Shown piece by piece: positions 42,302 through 50,596 of a stretch of DNA of 60,530 nucleotides. Source of the DNA: Actinokineospora sp. NBRC 105648 (lineage in GTDB: Bacteria; Actinomycetota; Actinomycetes; Mycobacteriales; Pseudonocardiaceae). Numbering within the stretch: the stretch's first letter is position 1; each line of letters opens with the position of its first letter. The notes below the pieces were generated by a model, which had not been told where the DNA came from, did not search any database, and was given only the letters and a program-made list of their open reading frames with translations. The position numbers and the translations under genes were made by a program. The stretch is taken from contig NZ_BSTR01000049.1 in assembly GCF_030269645.1 (NCBI RefSeq), forward strand, positions 1 through 60,530, given 5' to 3'.

Positions 42302-43624
42302 ATGACCGCCATCGCTGACGCGCCCACCACGCAGACCGCACCCGCCCACGGCGCCGTCGAGAACCACAGCGCCTACGACGAGCGCATCCTCAACCTCTAC
42401 CGCACCCACCTCAGCCGGGGTCGGGTCACCCTCGCCGAGCTGCTCGGCAGCCACGTCGAGCACCTCTCCGACGGCGCCTGGATCACCACCAGCGACGGCG
42501 AGCGGTTCCTCAACTGCGGCGGCTACGGGGTGTTCATCCTCGGCGCCCGGCACCCGATCGTGCTGTCCGAAGTGGAGCGACAGCTCCGGGACAACCCGAT
42601 GGGCACCCGGATCCTGCTCGAGCCCACCGCCGCCGAGGCGGCCGAGCAGCTGTGCTCGGTGGTGCCCAAGGGCCTCGACCGCGTGCACTTCTCGCTCTCC
42701 GGCGCCGAGGCGGTGGAAACCGGGCTGAAGCTGGCCCGCGCCAACGGGTTCAAGCGCACCGTGTCGATGGTCAACGGCTACCACGGCAAGTCGCTCGGCG
42801 CGCTCTCGGCCACCGCCAAGGACGTCTACCAGAACCCGTTCCGCCCGCTGATCCCCGACTTCACCCACCTGCCCTACGGTGACCTCGACGCGCTCGAGGC
42901 CGAGCTCAAGGCGCACCCGGGCCAGGTCGCGGTGATCCTCGAGCCGGTCCAGGGCGAGGCGGGTGTGATCATCCCGCCCGCGGGGTACCTGCGCGGTGTC
43001 GAGGCGCTGGTCCGCGAGTACGGCGGTTTCCTGATCCTGGACGAGGTCCAGACCGGGATGGGCAGGCTGGGCGAGTGGTGGGGCGCCGACTTCGACGGCG
43101 TCACCCCGGACGTGCTGCTGGCGGGCAAGGCGCTCGGCGGCGGCGTGCTGCCGGTGTCCGCGGCCATCGCCAGCCGCAAGGCGTACAAGCCCTTCGACAA
43201 GGACCCCTTCCTGCACACCGGGACCTTCGCCGCCATGCCGGTGCTGATGGCCGCGGTGCGCGGCTCGATCCGGGCCCTGCAGGAGGAGCGGCTGGTCACC
43301 CGCGCCGCCGAGCTCGGCGCCGCGCTGCTGCCGCGGATCACCGAGATCGTCACCCGCAACATCGGCCACCTGGTCAAGGAGGTGCGCGGGCAGGGCCTGC
43401 TGATCGGCGTCGAGCTCGCCGAGCCGGGCCTGGCCGGGGAGCTGCTCACCGAGCTGTTCAACGCCGGTGTGGTCGCCAACCACTCGATGACCGGGAGCGC
43501 CGTCGTGCGCTTCACCCCGCCGGCGATCCTGACCCCCGCCGACGTGGAGTTCCTGCTCAATGCGATCGACCAGGCCACCAAGGACCTCGTCACGGGGTCG
43601 GCCACCATGCCGGAAGGGCGGTAG
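42302..43624 (+). CDS. Class III PLP-dependent aminotransferase
   Basis: A 440-residue enzyme of the acetylornithine/4-aminobutyrate aminotransferase group. GVFILGARHPIVL, FSLSGAEAVETGLKLARA (PLP phosphate site), VNGYHGKSLGALSAT, FLILDEVQTGMGRLG (Asp that holds the pyridine N) and LLAGKALGGG with the PLP Lys276. Class III enzymes transfer amino groups to aldehydes or keto acids. With the upstream ALDH it would turn a chain aldehyde into a primary amine, taking the place of the valine decarboxylase VlmD of the valanimycin route. It begins six bases after the preceding gene. Confidence 0.88.
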   Translation: MTAIADAPTTQTAPAHGAVENHSAYDERILNLYRTHLSRGRVTLAELLGSHVEHLSDGAWITTSDGERFLNCGGYGVFILGARHPIVLSEVERQLRDNPMGTRILLEPTAAEAAEQLCSVVPKGLDRVHFSLSGAEAVETGLKLARANGFKRTVSMVNGYHGKSLGALSATAKDVYQNPFRPLIPDFTHLPYGDLDALEAELKAHPGQVAVILEPVQGEAGVIIPPAGYLRGVEALVREYGGFLILDEVQTGMGRLGEWWGADFDGVTPDVLLAGKALGGGVLPVSAAIASRKAYKPFDKDPFLHTGTFAAMPVLMAAVRGSIRALQEERLVTRAAELGAALLPRITEIVTRNIGHLVKEVRGQGLLIGVELAEPGLAGELLTELFNAGVVANHSMTGSAVVRFTPPAILTPADVEFLLNAIDQATKDLVTGSATMPEGR

Positions 43625-43628
43625 GAAA

Positions 43629-44117
43629 GTGCGACACGTCGAACTGGAAGCCACTGTGCTCCACCAGCGGGCCGAGGTGGTGCTGGCCCAGCTGGTGCGC
43701 TTCGACCGCTACCCGCACCTGGCGCCGCACGTGCGGGCCACCGAGGTGCACCAGAGCCTGCCCTCGACCACCGGCAGCTCCAGCTGGGAGCTGCACTTCC
43801 GCAGCGGCCTGCTGCGCTGGACCGAGGCCGAGACCTTCGACCTGGACACCCTGACCGTCGCCTTCACCCAGGACGACGGCGACTTCGACACCTTCGAGGG
43901 CGCCTGGACCTTCGTCCAGGACGGCGCGGACACCACGGTGCGCTTCGCCGCCGACTTCGACTTCGGCATCCCCTCGATGGAGGGCATCCTCGACCCGATC
44001 GCCGAGCGGGTCATCCGGGAGACGGTGGCCTGGGCCATCGACGGCTCCTTCCCCGAGGTCACCTTCGCCGGTGACCTCCAGCTCCAGCCGGTCGCCGCGG
44101 CGACCCCTGGCCAGTAG
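43629..44117 (+). CDS. SRPBCC/polyketide cyclase-like protein
   Basis: A 162-residue START/SRPBCC-fold protein: LAQLVRFDRYPHLAPHVRAT (the usual helix and FDRYP turn), SSWELHFRSGLLRWTEAETF, WTFVQDGADTTVRFAADFDF and ILDPIAERVIRETVAWAID as the long C-terminal helix. The cavity of this fold binds hydrophobic ligands; members act as cyclases, aromatases, carriers or hydrolases. Its job in the cluster is unknown. GTG 43629 follows AGGAAA, four bases after the aminotransferase stop. Confidence 0.75.
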   Translation: MRHVELEATVLHQRAEVVLAQLVRFDRYPHLAPHVRATEVHQSLPSTTGSSSWELHFRSGLLRWTEAETFDLDTLTVAFTQDDGDFDTFEGAWTFVQDGADTTVRFAADFDFGIPSMEGILDPIAERVIRETVAWAIDGSFPEVTFAGDLQLQPVAAATPGQ

Positions 44118-44141
44118 CCAGTTCCGCCCGAGGAGCCAGAC

Positions 44142-44648
44142 ATGGACCAGCTCAACCCCTACGAGACCCCCAAGACCTTCCAACTGCACCGCGCCGAGTA
44201 CCTCTTCGGCGTCGCCGTGGTCACCGGCCTGATGATCGCCAACTTCAGCGAGCTGCGCTGGTGGGTCGTCGTCGCGGGCTTCTTCTACATCGACGTGATC
44301 GGCTACCTGCCGGGCGCGATCGCCTACAAGAAGGCCAACGGCGGCCCGGTGCCGAAGATCTACTACGTGCTCTACAACTTCATGCACAGCTTCATCACCC
44401 AGGGCGCGGTCATCCTCATCTGGTGCCTGACCGTCGGCCCCGAGTGGGCGCTGCTGATCATCCCGTTCCACCTGTTCGGCGACCGCGGCCTGTTCGGCAA
44501 CTTCATGAAGCCGTTCGCGCTGCCGTTCGAGCCGGAGGCCCAGCCCGCGTACCAGAAGATGCTCGACGCGCTGGGCGTCAAGGAGAAGGCGCCCAAGGGG
44601 CACGAACCCAAGGAAGCCAAGACCCCCGCCCTGCAGCCGGCCGCTTGA
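44142..44648 (+). CDS. VlmO-like integral-membrane protein
   Basis: A 168-residue protein with four helices: LFGVAVVTGLMIANFSEL, WWVVVAGFFYIDVIGYLPGAI, YYVLYNFMHSFITQGAVILIW and WALLIIPFHLFGDRGLFGNF. The His in NFMHSF and the FHLFGDR motif look like metal-binding residues of a membrane enzyme. VlmO is a membrane protein conserved in azoxy pathways and implicated in forming the N-N bond from the seryl-hydroxylamine ester. The role here rests on fold type and linkage. The C-terminus is charged (KEKAPKGHEPKEAK). Spacing to the next gene is short. Confidence 0.65.
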   Translation: MDQLNPYETPKTFQLHRAEYLFGVAVVTGLMIANFSELRWWVVVAGFFYIDVIGYLPGAIAYKKANGGPVPKIYYVLYNFMHSFITQGAVILIWCLTVGPEWALLIIPFHLFGDRGLFGNFMKPFALPFEPEAQPAYQKMLDALGVKEKAPKGHEPKEAKTPALQPAA

Positions 44649-44667
44649 GAATCCGAAAGGGACAGTC

Positions 44668-45639
44668 GTGACCATCGCCCCCGAAGCCGACTTCGACGCC
44701 GCGCCGACCCTGCTCGACGGGGCCAAGAACCTGGTGCTGACCGCCGAGCACTGCGACCTCGCCTACTGGTTCACCGATGTCGCCCAGGGCACCCTGGCGG
44801 GCCGCGGTGCCACCGGGCACGGCCCGGACGCGGTCATCCCGGACTTCATGCTCGAGGACGGGCCGCTGCGCGACGCGCTCGTGCTGGAGTTCGGCTACCG
44901 CGCCCTGTCCGAGGAGCTGGCCACCCGCCTGCTCGCCCACTACGTGGCCAACGCCCCGGGCATCCCGGAGATGGAGTTCTTCGCCACCCAGCTCATCGAC
45001 GAGGCCCGGCACTCCCGGGTGTTCCGCCAGCACCTGGTCTCGCTCGGCATCCCGCAGGAGAAGGTCTTCGCCGAGATCGAGGACATGACGGCCGACTACC
45101 GCCGCCGCGTGCTCAACCCGGTCGAGGAGTACTCGCTCGACATCGTCCGCGACCGCAAGGACTTCTACGGTGGCGTCGCGGTGTTCACCATCGTCATCGA
45201 GGGCGTGCTGGCGCCCGCGGCCGAGCTCAGCGAGCGCAAGTGGGGCGTGCTGAACCCGGCGGCGGGCGAGATCTCCCGGGGCACCTCGATCGACGAGATC
45301 CGCCACCTCGTGGTCGGCAGCTCCATCCTGCGCGAGCACCTGATCAAGACCCCGGAGTACAAGCCGCGGCTGCTGGAGATCCTCGAGGCCGGTCGGCAGC
45401 TGTGGAACGAGGTGCCCGACCGCGAGTACGTCATCCACCGCGAGGAGCTCTTCCAGAAGGGCATGCACCAGCAGGCCGACCTGATCGGCGACTACGAGCT
45501 GTGGCCCGGTGTGCGGATGCTCGACACCACCCCCGACGAGCGCTACGACGCGGCGGAGCGGTGGACCGACGAGATGGCCGAGTCGCGGATGGCCTACATG
45601 GGCCTGCCCACCGACTGGCTCTCCGGTCCGCCCGCGTAG
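44668..45639 (+). CDS. VlmB-like ferritin-type di-iron oxygenase
   Basis: A 323-residue protein with the full di-iron ligand set: E112-A-R-H115 in QLIDEARHS, E178 in IVIEGVLAP, E210-I-R-H213 in SIDEIRHL, and an N-terminal Glu (E74 or E83). It resembles the AurF-type di-iron N-oxygenases. VlmB belongs to this class and is thought to oxidise the hydrazine to the azoxy group. The gene directly follows the VlmO-like gene, as a pair would. GTG 44668 follows AAAGGGAC. Confidence 0.75.
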   Translation: MTIAPEADFDAAPTLLDGAKNLVLTAEHCDLAYWFTDVAQGTLAGRGATGHGPDAVIPDFMLEDGPLRDALVLEFGYRALSEELATRLLAHYVANAPGIPEMEFFATQLIDEARHSRVFRQHLVSLGIPQEKVFAEIEDMTADYRRRVLNPVEEYSLDIVRDRKDFYGGVAVFTIVIEGVLAPAAELSERKWGVLNPAAGEISRGTSIDEIRHLVVGSSILREHLIKTPEYKPRLLEILEAGRQLWNEVPDREYVIHREELFQKGMHQQADLIGDYELWPGVRMLDTTPDERYDAAERWTDEMAESRMAYMGLPTDWLSGPPA

Positions 45640-45691
45640 TCGGTTCGAAGTCCCCCCGCTCTAACCCTGAACGACGCTAAGGAGAATCGCC

Positions 45692-45922
45692 GTGTTCGAG
45701 ACGCTGAAGACCATCCTCGTCGACAAGCTCAAGATCTCCCCGGACCAGATCACGCTGGAGGCGTCCAAAGAGGACGTCGAGCTGGACTCGCTGGCCGTGG
45801 TCGAGCTCTCGCTGGTGCTGGAGAAGGAGCTCGGCCTCAAGATCAGCGACGACGAGCTGATCGAGGTCGACACCGTGGGCGAGATCGTGGCCCTGATGAA
45901 CGAGCGGAGCGTGACGGTCTGA
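45692..45922 (+). CDS. Acyl carrier protein (azoxy operon)
   Basis: A 76-residue acidic ACP with the phosphopantetheine site Ser33 in VELDSLAVVELSLVLE. Helix II and III (ISDDELIEVDTVGEIVALM) follow the usual pattern. It carries acyl chains as thioesters. It overlaps the ketosynthase gene (TGATG), so the two act together. GTG 45692 follows TAAGGAG. Confidence 0.9.
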   Translation: MFETLKTILVDKLKISPDQITLEASKEDVELDSLAVVELSLVLEKELGLKISDDELIEVDTVGEIVALMNERSVTV

Positions 45923-47142
45923 TGGCGGGCCCCGACGACGTCGCGGTGACCGGGCTGGGCCTGGTCACCCCCGGCGGCATCGGGGTCGAGGCAGGCTGGG
46001 CGGCCGTCGTGGCGGGCCGCTCGGCCGCGGCCCACGACCCCGTACTGGCGGACAACCCGGTCTCGATCTCCTGCCGGGTGCCGGGCTTCGATCCCGCTGC
46101 GTTACTCGGTGGCCGCCGGGCGCACCGGCTGGACCGGTTCGTGCAGCTGGCCTTGGTGGCGGCGAAGGAGGCGGTGACCGACGCCGGTCTGGACACCGCG
46201 ACCTGGGACGGTGCCCGGGTCGGGGTGGTCATCGGCAGCGCGGGTGGCGGTGCCGAGACCTTCGAGGCCCAGCACCGGGTGCTGCTCGAGGAGAACCCGG
46301 CCTGGGTGTCCCCGCTGCTGCTGCCGATGCACCTGTCGAACATGGCCGCGGGCCAGGTCGCCATGGAGTTCGGCGCCCGCGGTCCGAACATGGTGGTGGC
46401 CACGGCGTGCGCGTCCGGGGCCACCGCGATCGGCATCGCCCGGGACCTGCTGGCCCGCGACCGGTGCGACATCGTGCTGGCCGGGGGCACCGAGGCGCTG
46501 CTCAACCCGGTGACCATGGCCGGGTTCGCCCGGATGGGCGCACTGTCCAAACGGGACGACCCGAGCACCGCGTCGCGGCCGTTCGACCTGGACCGGGACG
46601 GCTTCGTCGGCGCCGAGGGCGCGGCGATGCTGGTGCTGGAACGGGCCGCGGACGCGAAGGCGGCCGGGCGGCGGGTGCGCGGGCGGGTGCTGGGCTACGG
46701 CGCCACGGCCGACGCCCACCACATCACCTCGCCGGACCCGGACGGCAGGGGTGTGCGGGCGGCGATCGAGGCGGCGCTGGCCGAGGCGGAGGCGACCACG
46801 GCCGATGTCGTGCACGTCAACGCGCACGGCACCTCCACCCCGCTCAACGACCTGGTCGAGGCGCAGGTGCTCGCCCGGGTGCTGCCGCACCGCCCGCTGG
46901 TGACCTCCACCAAGGGCGTCACCGGGCACATGATGGGTGCCGCGGGGGCCGCGGAGGCGGTGTTCTCCCTGCTCGCCCTGGCCAACGGGCTGGTCCCGCC
47001 GACGGCCAACACCGAGCGGCTGGACCCGCGGATCGACATCGACGTGGCCTTCGCGGCCACGCCGGTGGGCCAGGGGTTGGTGCTGAGCAACTCCTTCGGC
47101 TTCGGCGGCCAGAACGCGGTGTTGGCCCTCGCCGCCGCGTGA
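45922..47142 (+). CDS. Beta-ketoacyl-ACP synthase (FabF/KAS II-like)
   Basis: A 406-residue condensing enzyme with the complete Cys-His-His triad: C163 in VATACASGATAIG, H302 in VNAHGTSTPLND and H336 in TKGVTGHMMGAAG. VTGLGLVTPGG opens the protein and NSFGFGGQNAVL closes it. It extends acyl-ACP by decarboxylative condensation with malonyl-ACP. Codon 61 is TTA (46102-46104), a rare codon in this genome type. It ends the rightward azoxy operon just before a strong terminator. The chain-length choice cannot be read. Confidence 0.9.
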   Translation: MAGPDDVAVTGLGLVTPGGIGVEAGWAAVVAGRSAAAHDPVLADNPVSISCRVPGFDPAALLGGRRAHRLDRFVQLALVAAKEAVTDAGLDTATWDGARVGVVIGSAGGGAETFEAQHRVLLEENPAWVSPLLLPMHLSNMAAGQVAMEFGARGPNMVVATACASGATAIGIARDLLARDRCDIVLAGGTEALLNPVTMAGFARMGALSKRDDPSTASRPFDLDRDGFVGAEGAAMLVLERAADAKAAGRRVRGRVLGYGATADAHHITSPDPDGRGVRAAIEAALAEAEATTADVVHVNAHGTSTPLNDLVEAQVLARVLPHRPLVTSTKGVTGHMMGAAGAAEAVFSLLALANGLVPPTANTERLDPRIDIDVAFAATPVGQGLVLSNSFGFGGQNAVLALAAA

Positions 47143-47154
47143 TGGTTCCGAACG

Positions 47155-47207
47155 CCACAAGCCGAGACGGTGGAACCCCCCGGGGGTCCCACCGTCTCGG
47201 CTTGTGG
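47155..47207. terminator. Strong bidirectional terminator
   Basis: A perfect 19-bp stem pairs 47155-47173 with 47189-47207, and the inner ACCCCC/CGGGGGT nearly closes the palindrome. It lies between the convergent ketosynthase and EspG-like genes. Confidence 0.85.
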
Positions 47208-47212
47208 TGCCG

Positions 47213-47992
47213 CTAGTCCTGGCGCAGTGCCGCGACGATCTCGGTGATGCGCGCGCCGAAGCGCGCCGTGTCGGCGGGGGACAGGGTGGTCCAGTCCTCG
47301 CCGTCGGTCGTGTGTTGGGTGCTGAGCAGGTAGCGGCCCTGGTCGTTGTCCAGCCAGAGCAGGCCGGGGTGCCGCCGTGGCTTGCCCTGTGCATCGCGGA
47401 CGGTGACGCCGAGCGTGCCCGCTCGCTGGATCGGGCGTTGCATGACCGCACTGAGGTGACTGAGCGCGACGCGGTGCGCGGCCTGGCCCGTCAGCGATTC
47501 GGTGTACCCACCGCTCGCCTGCGGTTGTGCCGCCGAGGCGGGCACGGTGATCGACCGGCCGGGTCCGGGCTTGCACGCGGGGAGCAACTCCAACACGGAT
47601 GCCACAACAGCGGTGTCGCGCACCTCGGCGAGGTGGATCGCCCGGGCCGTCTGCACGGCCCGCACCGCGTGCCGCCCGCGCGTCGCCACCACCGCCCTCG
47701 GCCGCGCGTCCGATTCCGCGTTGTGCAGGACGACCAAGTCGACGGTCATGTCCGGGGCAGCCAGCAGCCGCAGCCCGCTCACCAGTTCCGGTACCGGTGC
47801 ACCCGCGCGGGTCAGGCCGCGACGGTCCAGCTCGGCGTACACGGCGGCCTTGATGCGGGCCCGTTCGTCCAGGGTGTCGCCGTGGCAGGCGACCTGGAGC
47901 GGGAACGGCTGCGGGCCCAGCCGCAGGTCGTCCCACAGCACGTCGAAGGCCGCGGGCGGGAGGTCGGCCACCGGTCTCATCGGCGGCGTCAA
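47213..47992 (-). CDS. EspG-like ESX secretion-associated protein
   Basis: A 259-residue protein with the EspG-type pattern: LPPAAFDVLWDDLRLGPQPF, FPLQVACHGDTLDERARI, AELDRRGLTRAG, LLAAPDMTVDLVVL. EspG chaperones bind PE-PPE pairs and deliver them to the ESX (type VII) secretion machine. The start is either TTG 47992, which overlaps the stop of the PPE-like gene, or ATG 47980; I list the longer form because of the overlap. It is the last gene of a four-gene cassette. Confidence 0.7.
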   Translation of the reverse strand: MTPPMRPVADLPPAAFDVLWDDLRLGPQPFPLQVACHGDTLDERARIKAAVYAELDRRGLTRAGAPVPELVSGLRLLAAPDMTVDLVVLHNAESDARPRAVVATRGRHAVRAVQTARAIHLAEVRDTAVVASVLELLPACKPGPGRSITVPASAAQPQASGGYTESLTGQAAHRVALSHLSAVMQRPIQRAGTLGVTVRDAQGKPRRHPGLLWLDNDQGRYLLSTQHTTDGEDWTTLSPADTARFGARITEIVAALRQD

Positions 47993-49323
47993 CCGCCGAT
48001 CACCGGGGGCACGGTCCGCTCGTCGGTACCGAAGATCGAGTCCGGATCGGCCTCCAGCAGGTAGGCGGCCCGGGTGTGCTCGTCGTCTTCCTCGCCTTGG
48101 CCCCGGGTGCCCGCACCGGCACCGCCCATACCCATCGCGCCACTGCGGCCGCCTGCCGGGCCACTACCCGCGCGCCCCGCTGCCGCCTCAGCGGCAGGAG
48201 TGCCCACCCCGGTCCGTGCCGCACCACCGCGCTCACCGGAACCGTGTGCACCACCCGCGCCACCACTCGCGCCGCCGCCCGCGCCCCCTCGGCCTGAGAG
48301 ACCACCGGATCGCGCCGCCGCACCCGGGTCGTAGCCGCCCGGGGTGAAGCCGCCGGACAACCCGTTGGGGTGACCGCCGGTGCTCGCGTCGACTGGACCG
48401 GGGCGAACACCGTTGACCAGGTCGGGCCCGGTGGGCAGACCACCGCCCGACGGTGGCGCGAACCGATCCGGGTTGGTGCCGGCGTCGGGGCCACCGGGAT
48501 TGCCAGGCCTACCTGGGTTTCCCGGGCCACTCGGGCCGCCAGGACCGCCGCCGGGCGGCTGGGTGCCGGTCGGACCGGGCCGCTCGGAGCCGCCCGAACC
48601 GCCATCCCGGCCGCCACCCCCGGTCCGGTCGGACGACCCGCCGACCTGGTCACCCGGCTTGGTGCTCGGCCGCGGGTACCCGTCCCGCCCGCCGTGGCTG
48701 TTCGTGACACCCCATTGACCGCGTCCCTCGACGGAGTCCCGATCCGGGGGCTCGGTGGTGCCGTCGGGCAACTCAGGCGGCGCGCTGAAAGCGGGGACGG
48801 CGGCGGCCGAGGCGGTCATGAGCAGGTCACGCCGTTCGACGACCCGAACGGCCTCCTGGTGCGCGGCGGTGTGCTCGGCGTAGCGCTGGGGGATCTCCCA
48901 GGTGAGCGCGACCATCTTGAACGGGTTCGGGAAGGCGTCGCGGTACATCTGCCCGGGGTCGTACGGGACCGGCTTGGGCATGGTGGTCTGCGCGAACTCG
49001 GCGGCGTCGACCTGCCCGGAGATCGCCGTGGAGGCGGCGCTGAAGTGCTTCCCCGACTGCACGCTCCACTCCGCGACCTCGCGCAACCGGGAGCGCATGG
49101 CGTCCCCGGCCGGGCCGGTCCAGCTCGCCTCGGACCCGACGACCGCCTCCTGGATGGCGATTCCGGCCTGGCGCAGCTCGGCGCCCAGGTTCTTCCACTC
49201 GTCGGCGACCTTCTGGGCGGTGCCCACGTCCGCCGGGTCGGTCATCGCCTTGAGCGCGTCGTGGTCGTGCGCCTGGTAGTTCACGTTCGGACGCGGGACG
49301 TGCCGCCAACCCGGTCTGGTCAC
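47989..49323 (-). CDS. PPE-like ESX substrate with Gly-rich tail
   Basis: A 444-residue protein. The N-terminal ~175 residues are helical (VADEWKNLGAELRQAGIAIQ, EASWTGPAGDAMRSRLREVA), with the W-x-G turn of WXG/PPE-type ESX proteins. The following 230 residues are low-complexity Gly/Pro/Arg (PGGGPGGPSGPGNPG, SGGAGGAHGSGERGG). A short conserved end follows (AAYLLEADPDSIFGTDERTV). Such proteins are secreted with a small helical partner. Start GTG 49323 follows GGGAGG. The homology to PPE proteins is by pattern only. Confidence 0.7.
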   Translation of the reverse strand: MTRPGWRHVPRPNVNYQAHDHDALKAMTDPADVGTAQKVADEWKNLGAELRQAGIAIQEAVVGSEASWTGPAGDAMRSRLREVAEWSVQSGKHFSAASTAISGQVDAAEFAQTTMPKPVPYDPGQMYRDAFPNPFKMVALTWEIPQRYAEHTAAHQEAVRVVERRDLLMTASAAAVPAFSAPPELPDGTTEPPDRDSVEGRGQWGVTNSHGGRDGYPRPSTKPGDQVGGSSDRTGGGGRDGGSGGSERPGPTGTQPPGGGPGGPSGPGNPGRPGNPGGPDAGTNPDRFAPPSGGGLPTGPDLVNGVRPGPVDASTGGHPNGLSGGFTPGGYDPGAAARSGGLSGRGGAGGGASGGAGGAHGSGERGGAARTGVGTPAAEAAAGRAGSGPAGGRSGAMGMGGAGAGTRGQGEEDDEHTRAAYLLEADPDSIFGTDERTVPPVIGG

Positions 49324-49335
49324 CTCGGTGCCTCC

Positions 49336-49911
49336 CTACGGCAGTTTCGGGTCGATCATCCGCGCGACGACGAGGGCCTTGGCGCACGCCTTCGCGGTGT
49401 CCTTCAACCCGCTGGCGGTGGCGGTGATCTGCACCGAGGACATTTCGGTGATCACGACGTAGATGTCGCAGCCACCCGCGCCGCCGCCCAGGTTCGCCAG
49501 TTCGGTGGCCTCGTGCCTGCCGATTTCGACCGGCGTCGGCACGCCACCCTGGAAGTCGGCGTCCTTGAGGCTGAAGTTCTCGCGGATGCTGATTCCGAAT
49601 CCGTAGTCGCCGCTTTTGGTCCAGTCGCATCCCCGCGACTTGGCGGTGTCCGCGGGTTCCCCGCCCGCTACGCCGAGTTGGGCCAGCTCCGAATCCGAGA
49701 ACATTTCACACGGTTCGATCCGCGACAACGCCGATGATCCGCTGGCGGTCGTCGGCGGGGATTTCGTGGTGGCGGACTCGGATTCCGCCACCGGGGTCGT
49801 CACCGCTGGGGTGGCCGCCTGCGGACTACCGCTGACCGCGCCACCGGAACACCCGGTCAGCACCGCCAGCGCGGCCAAGACCGCACCGAGTGCGCGCACG
49901 GACCCGCTCAC
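49336..49911 (-). CDS. DUF3558-like lipoprotein
   Basis: A 191-residue exported lipoprotein: signal peptide with lipobox LTGC (AVLAALAVLTGCSGG), Ser/Thr-rich linker, then a folded domain with conserved Cys (IEPCEMFSDSELAQLGV, SRGCDWTKSGDYGFGISIRE, GGCDIYVVITEMS) that agrees with DUF3558, a common actinobacterial surface lipoprotein domain. It overlaps the upstream gene (GTGA). Such lipoproteins often accompany EspG/PPE-like genes in Pseudonocardiales. Function unknown. Confidence 0.75.
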   Translation of the reverse strand: MSGSVRALGAVLAALAVLTGCSGGAVSGSPQAATPAVTTPVAESESATTKSPPTTASGSSALSRIEPCEMFSDSELAQLGVAGGEPADTAKSRGCDWTKSGDYGFGISIRENFSLKDADFQGGVPTPVEIGRHEATELANLGGGAGGCDIYVVITEMSSVQITATASGLKDTAKACAKALVVARMIDPKLP

Positions 49912-50396
49912 TCGGGACCGCCGATCGCGCGCAGGGCCCCGGCGTGCTCGTCGTCGGCGTGGCTGTAGGCGGTCGTGTTGGACTCGACGGCCGCCTTCAG
50001 CTCGTCGATGTGCTGGCTGAACCTGGTCAGCAGCTCCTGAGCGGACTCCGGGCCGCCCGCGGCCAAGTCCTGGTTGAACCTGCTGATCTCGTGCGCGAAA
50101 CCGCCACCGAGCGGGATGTCGAGGGACATCTGGCGGGTCGCCCGTGACATCTGCTCGACGCTGTCCTTGACCGTGGTCAGCTGGGTGACGATCGCCGCGC
50201 GGATGTCCGGGGAGATGGCGAAACCAGTCGCCCCGGCGACCGCGGCCGCTTCCTCCAATCCCTGGAGGAAGTTCCCGAAAATCGACCCCCACGGTCCGTC
50301 CGACTCCGTGTCGTGCGGGTGCGCCCGGACCCATTCCCGGATGTCGGCCGGGGTCCGCGGCGGAATCGGCGTGGACGGCTGTGTGCCTTCGGGCAT
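49908..50396 (-). CDS. Helical ESX-associated small protein
   Basis: A 162-residue, mostly helical protein (FLQGLEEAAAVAGATGFAI, IVTQLTTVKDSVEQMSRATR, LTRFSQHIDELKAAVESNTT) without signal or membrane segment. Its size and heptad-like helices would suit the small partner of the PPE-like protein. Its Trp-x-x-Ile-Phe-Gly (WGSIFG) is not the canonical WXG. The ATG at 50396 follows AGGGGAG. It starts the four-gene cassette. Confidence 0.6.
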   Translation of the reverse strand: MPEGTQPSTPIPPRTPADIREWVRAHPHDTESDGPWGSIFGNFLQGLEEAAAVAGATGFAISPDIRAAIVTQLTTVKDSVEQMSRATRQMSLDIPLGGGFAHEISRFNQDLAAGGPESAQELLTRFSQHIDELKAAVESNTTAYSHADDEHAGALRAIGGPE

Positions 50397-50596
50397 GGCT
50401 CCCCTTGACGACGGGCGTGTTCGGCCGCGCAGGACATTACCGAGGGTCGCGGTATTTCGGCAGGTTGTTGTCGGGTGAATGCCAGCGCGCCCGCCGCGTT
50501 CACACCAACGGCCGCGTGTCAGGCGGTGATCAGGAGCAGGTCAGGCGCGCGTGGTCCGATTCCGGCGAACCAGAAGCCCAGTCGCGGAGGCGTGCG
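50397..50596. promoter_or_regulatory. Divergent promoter region, ESX cassette and PKS block
   Basis: The ESX cassette (leftward) and the ACP/PKS block (rightward) start on either side. No clear operator or regulator gene is seen. Confidence 0.35.

Noticed and set aside
39404..43654. A very long open frame on the minus strand opposite the aldehyde dehydrogenase, flavoprotein and aminotransferase genes
   Set aside because: It is antisense to three genes with clear family motifs; long antisense frames arise from the codon bias of GC-rich DNA. Its translation is low-complexity Arg/Ala/Gly/Val without domains.
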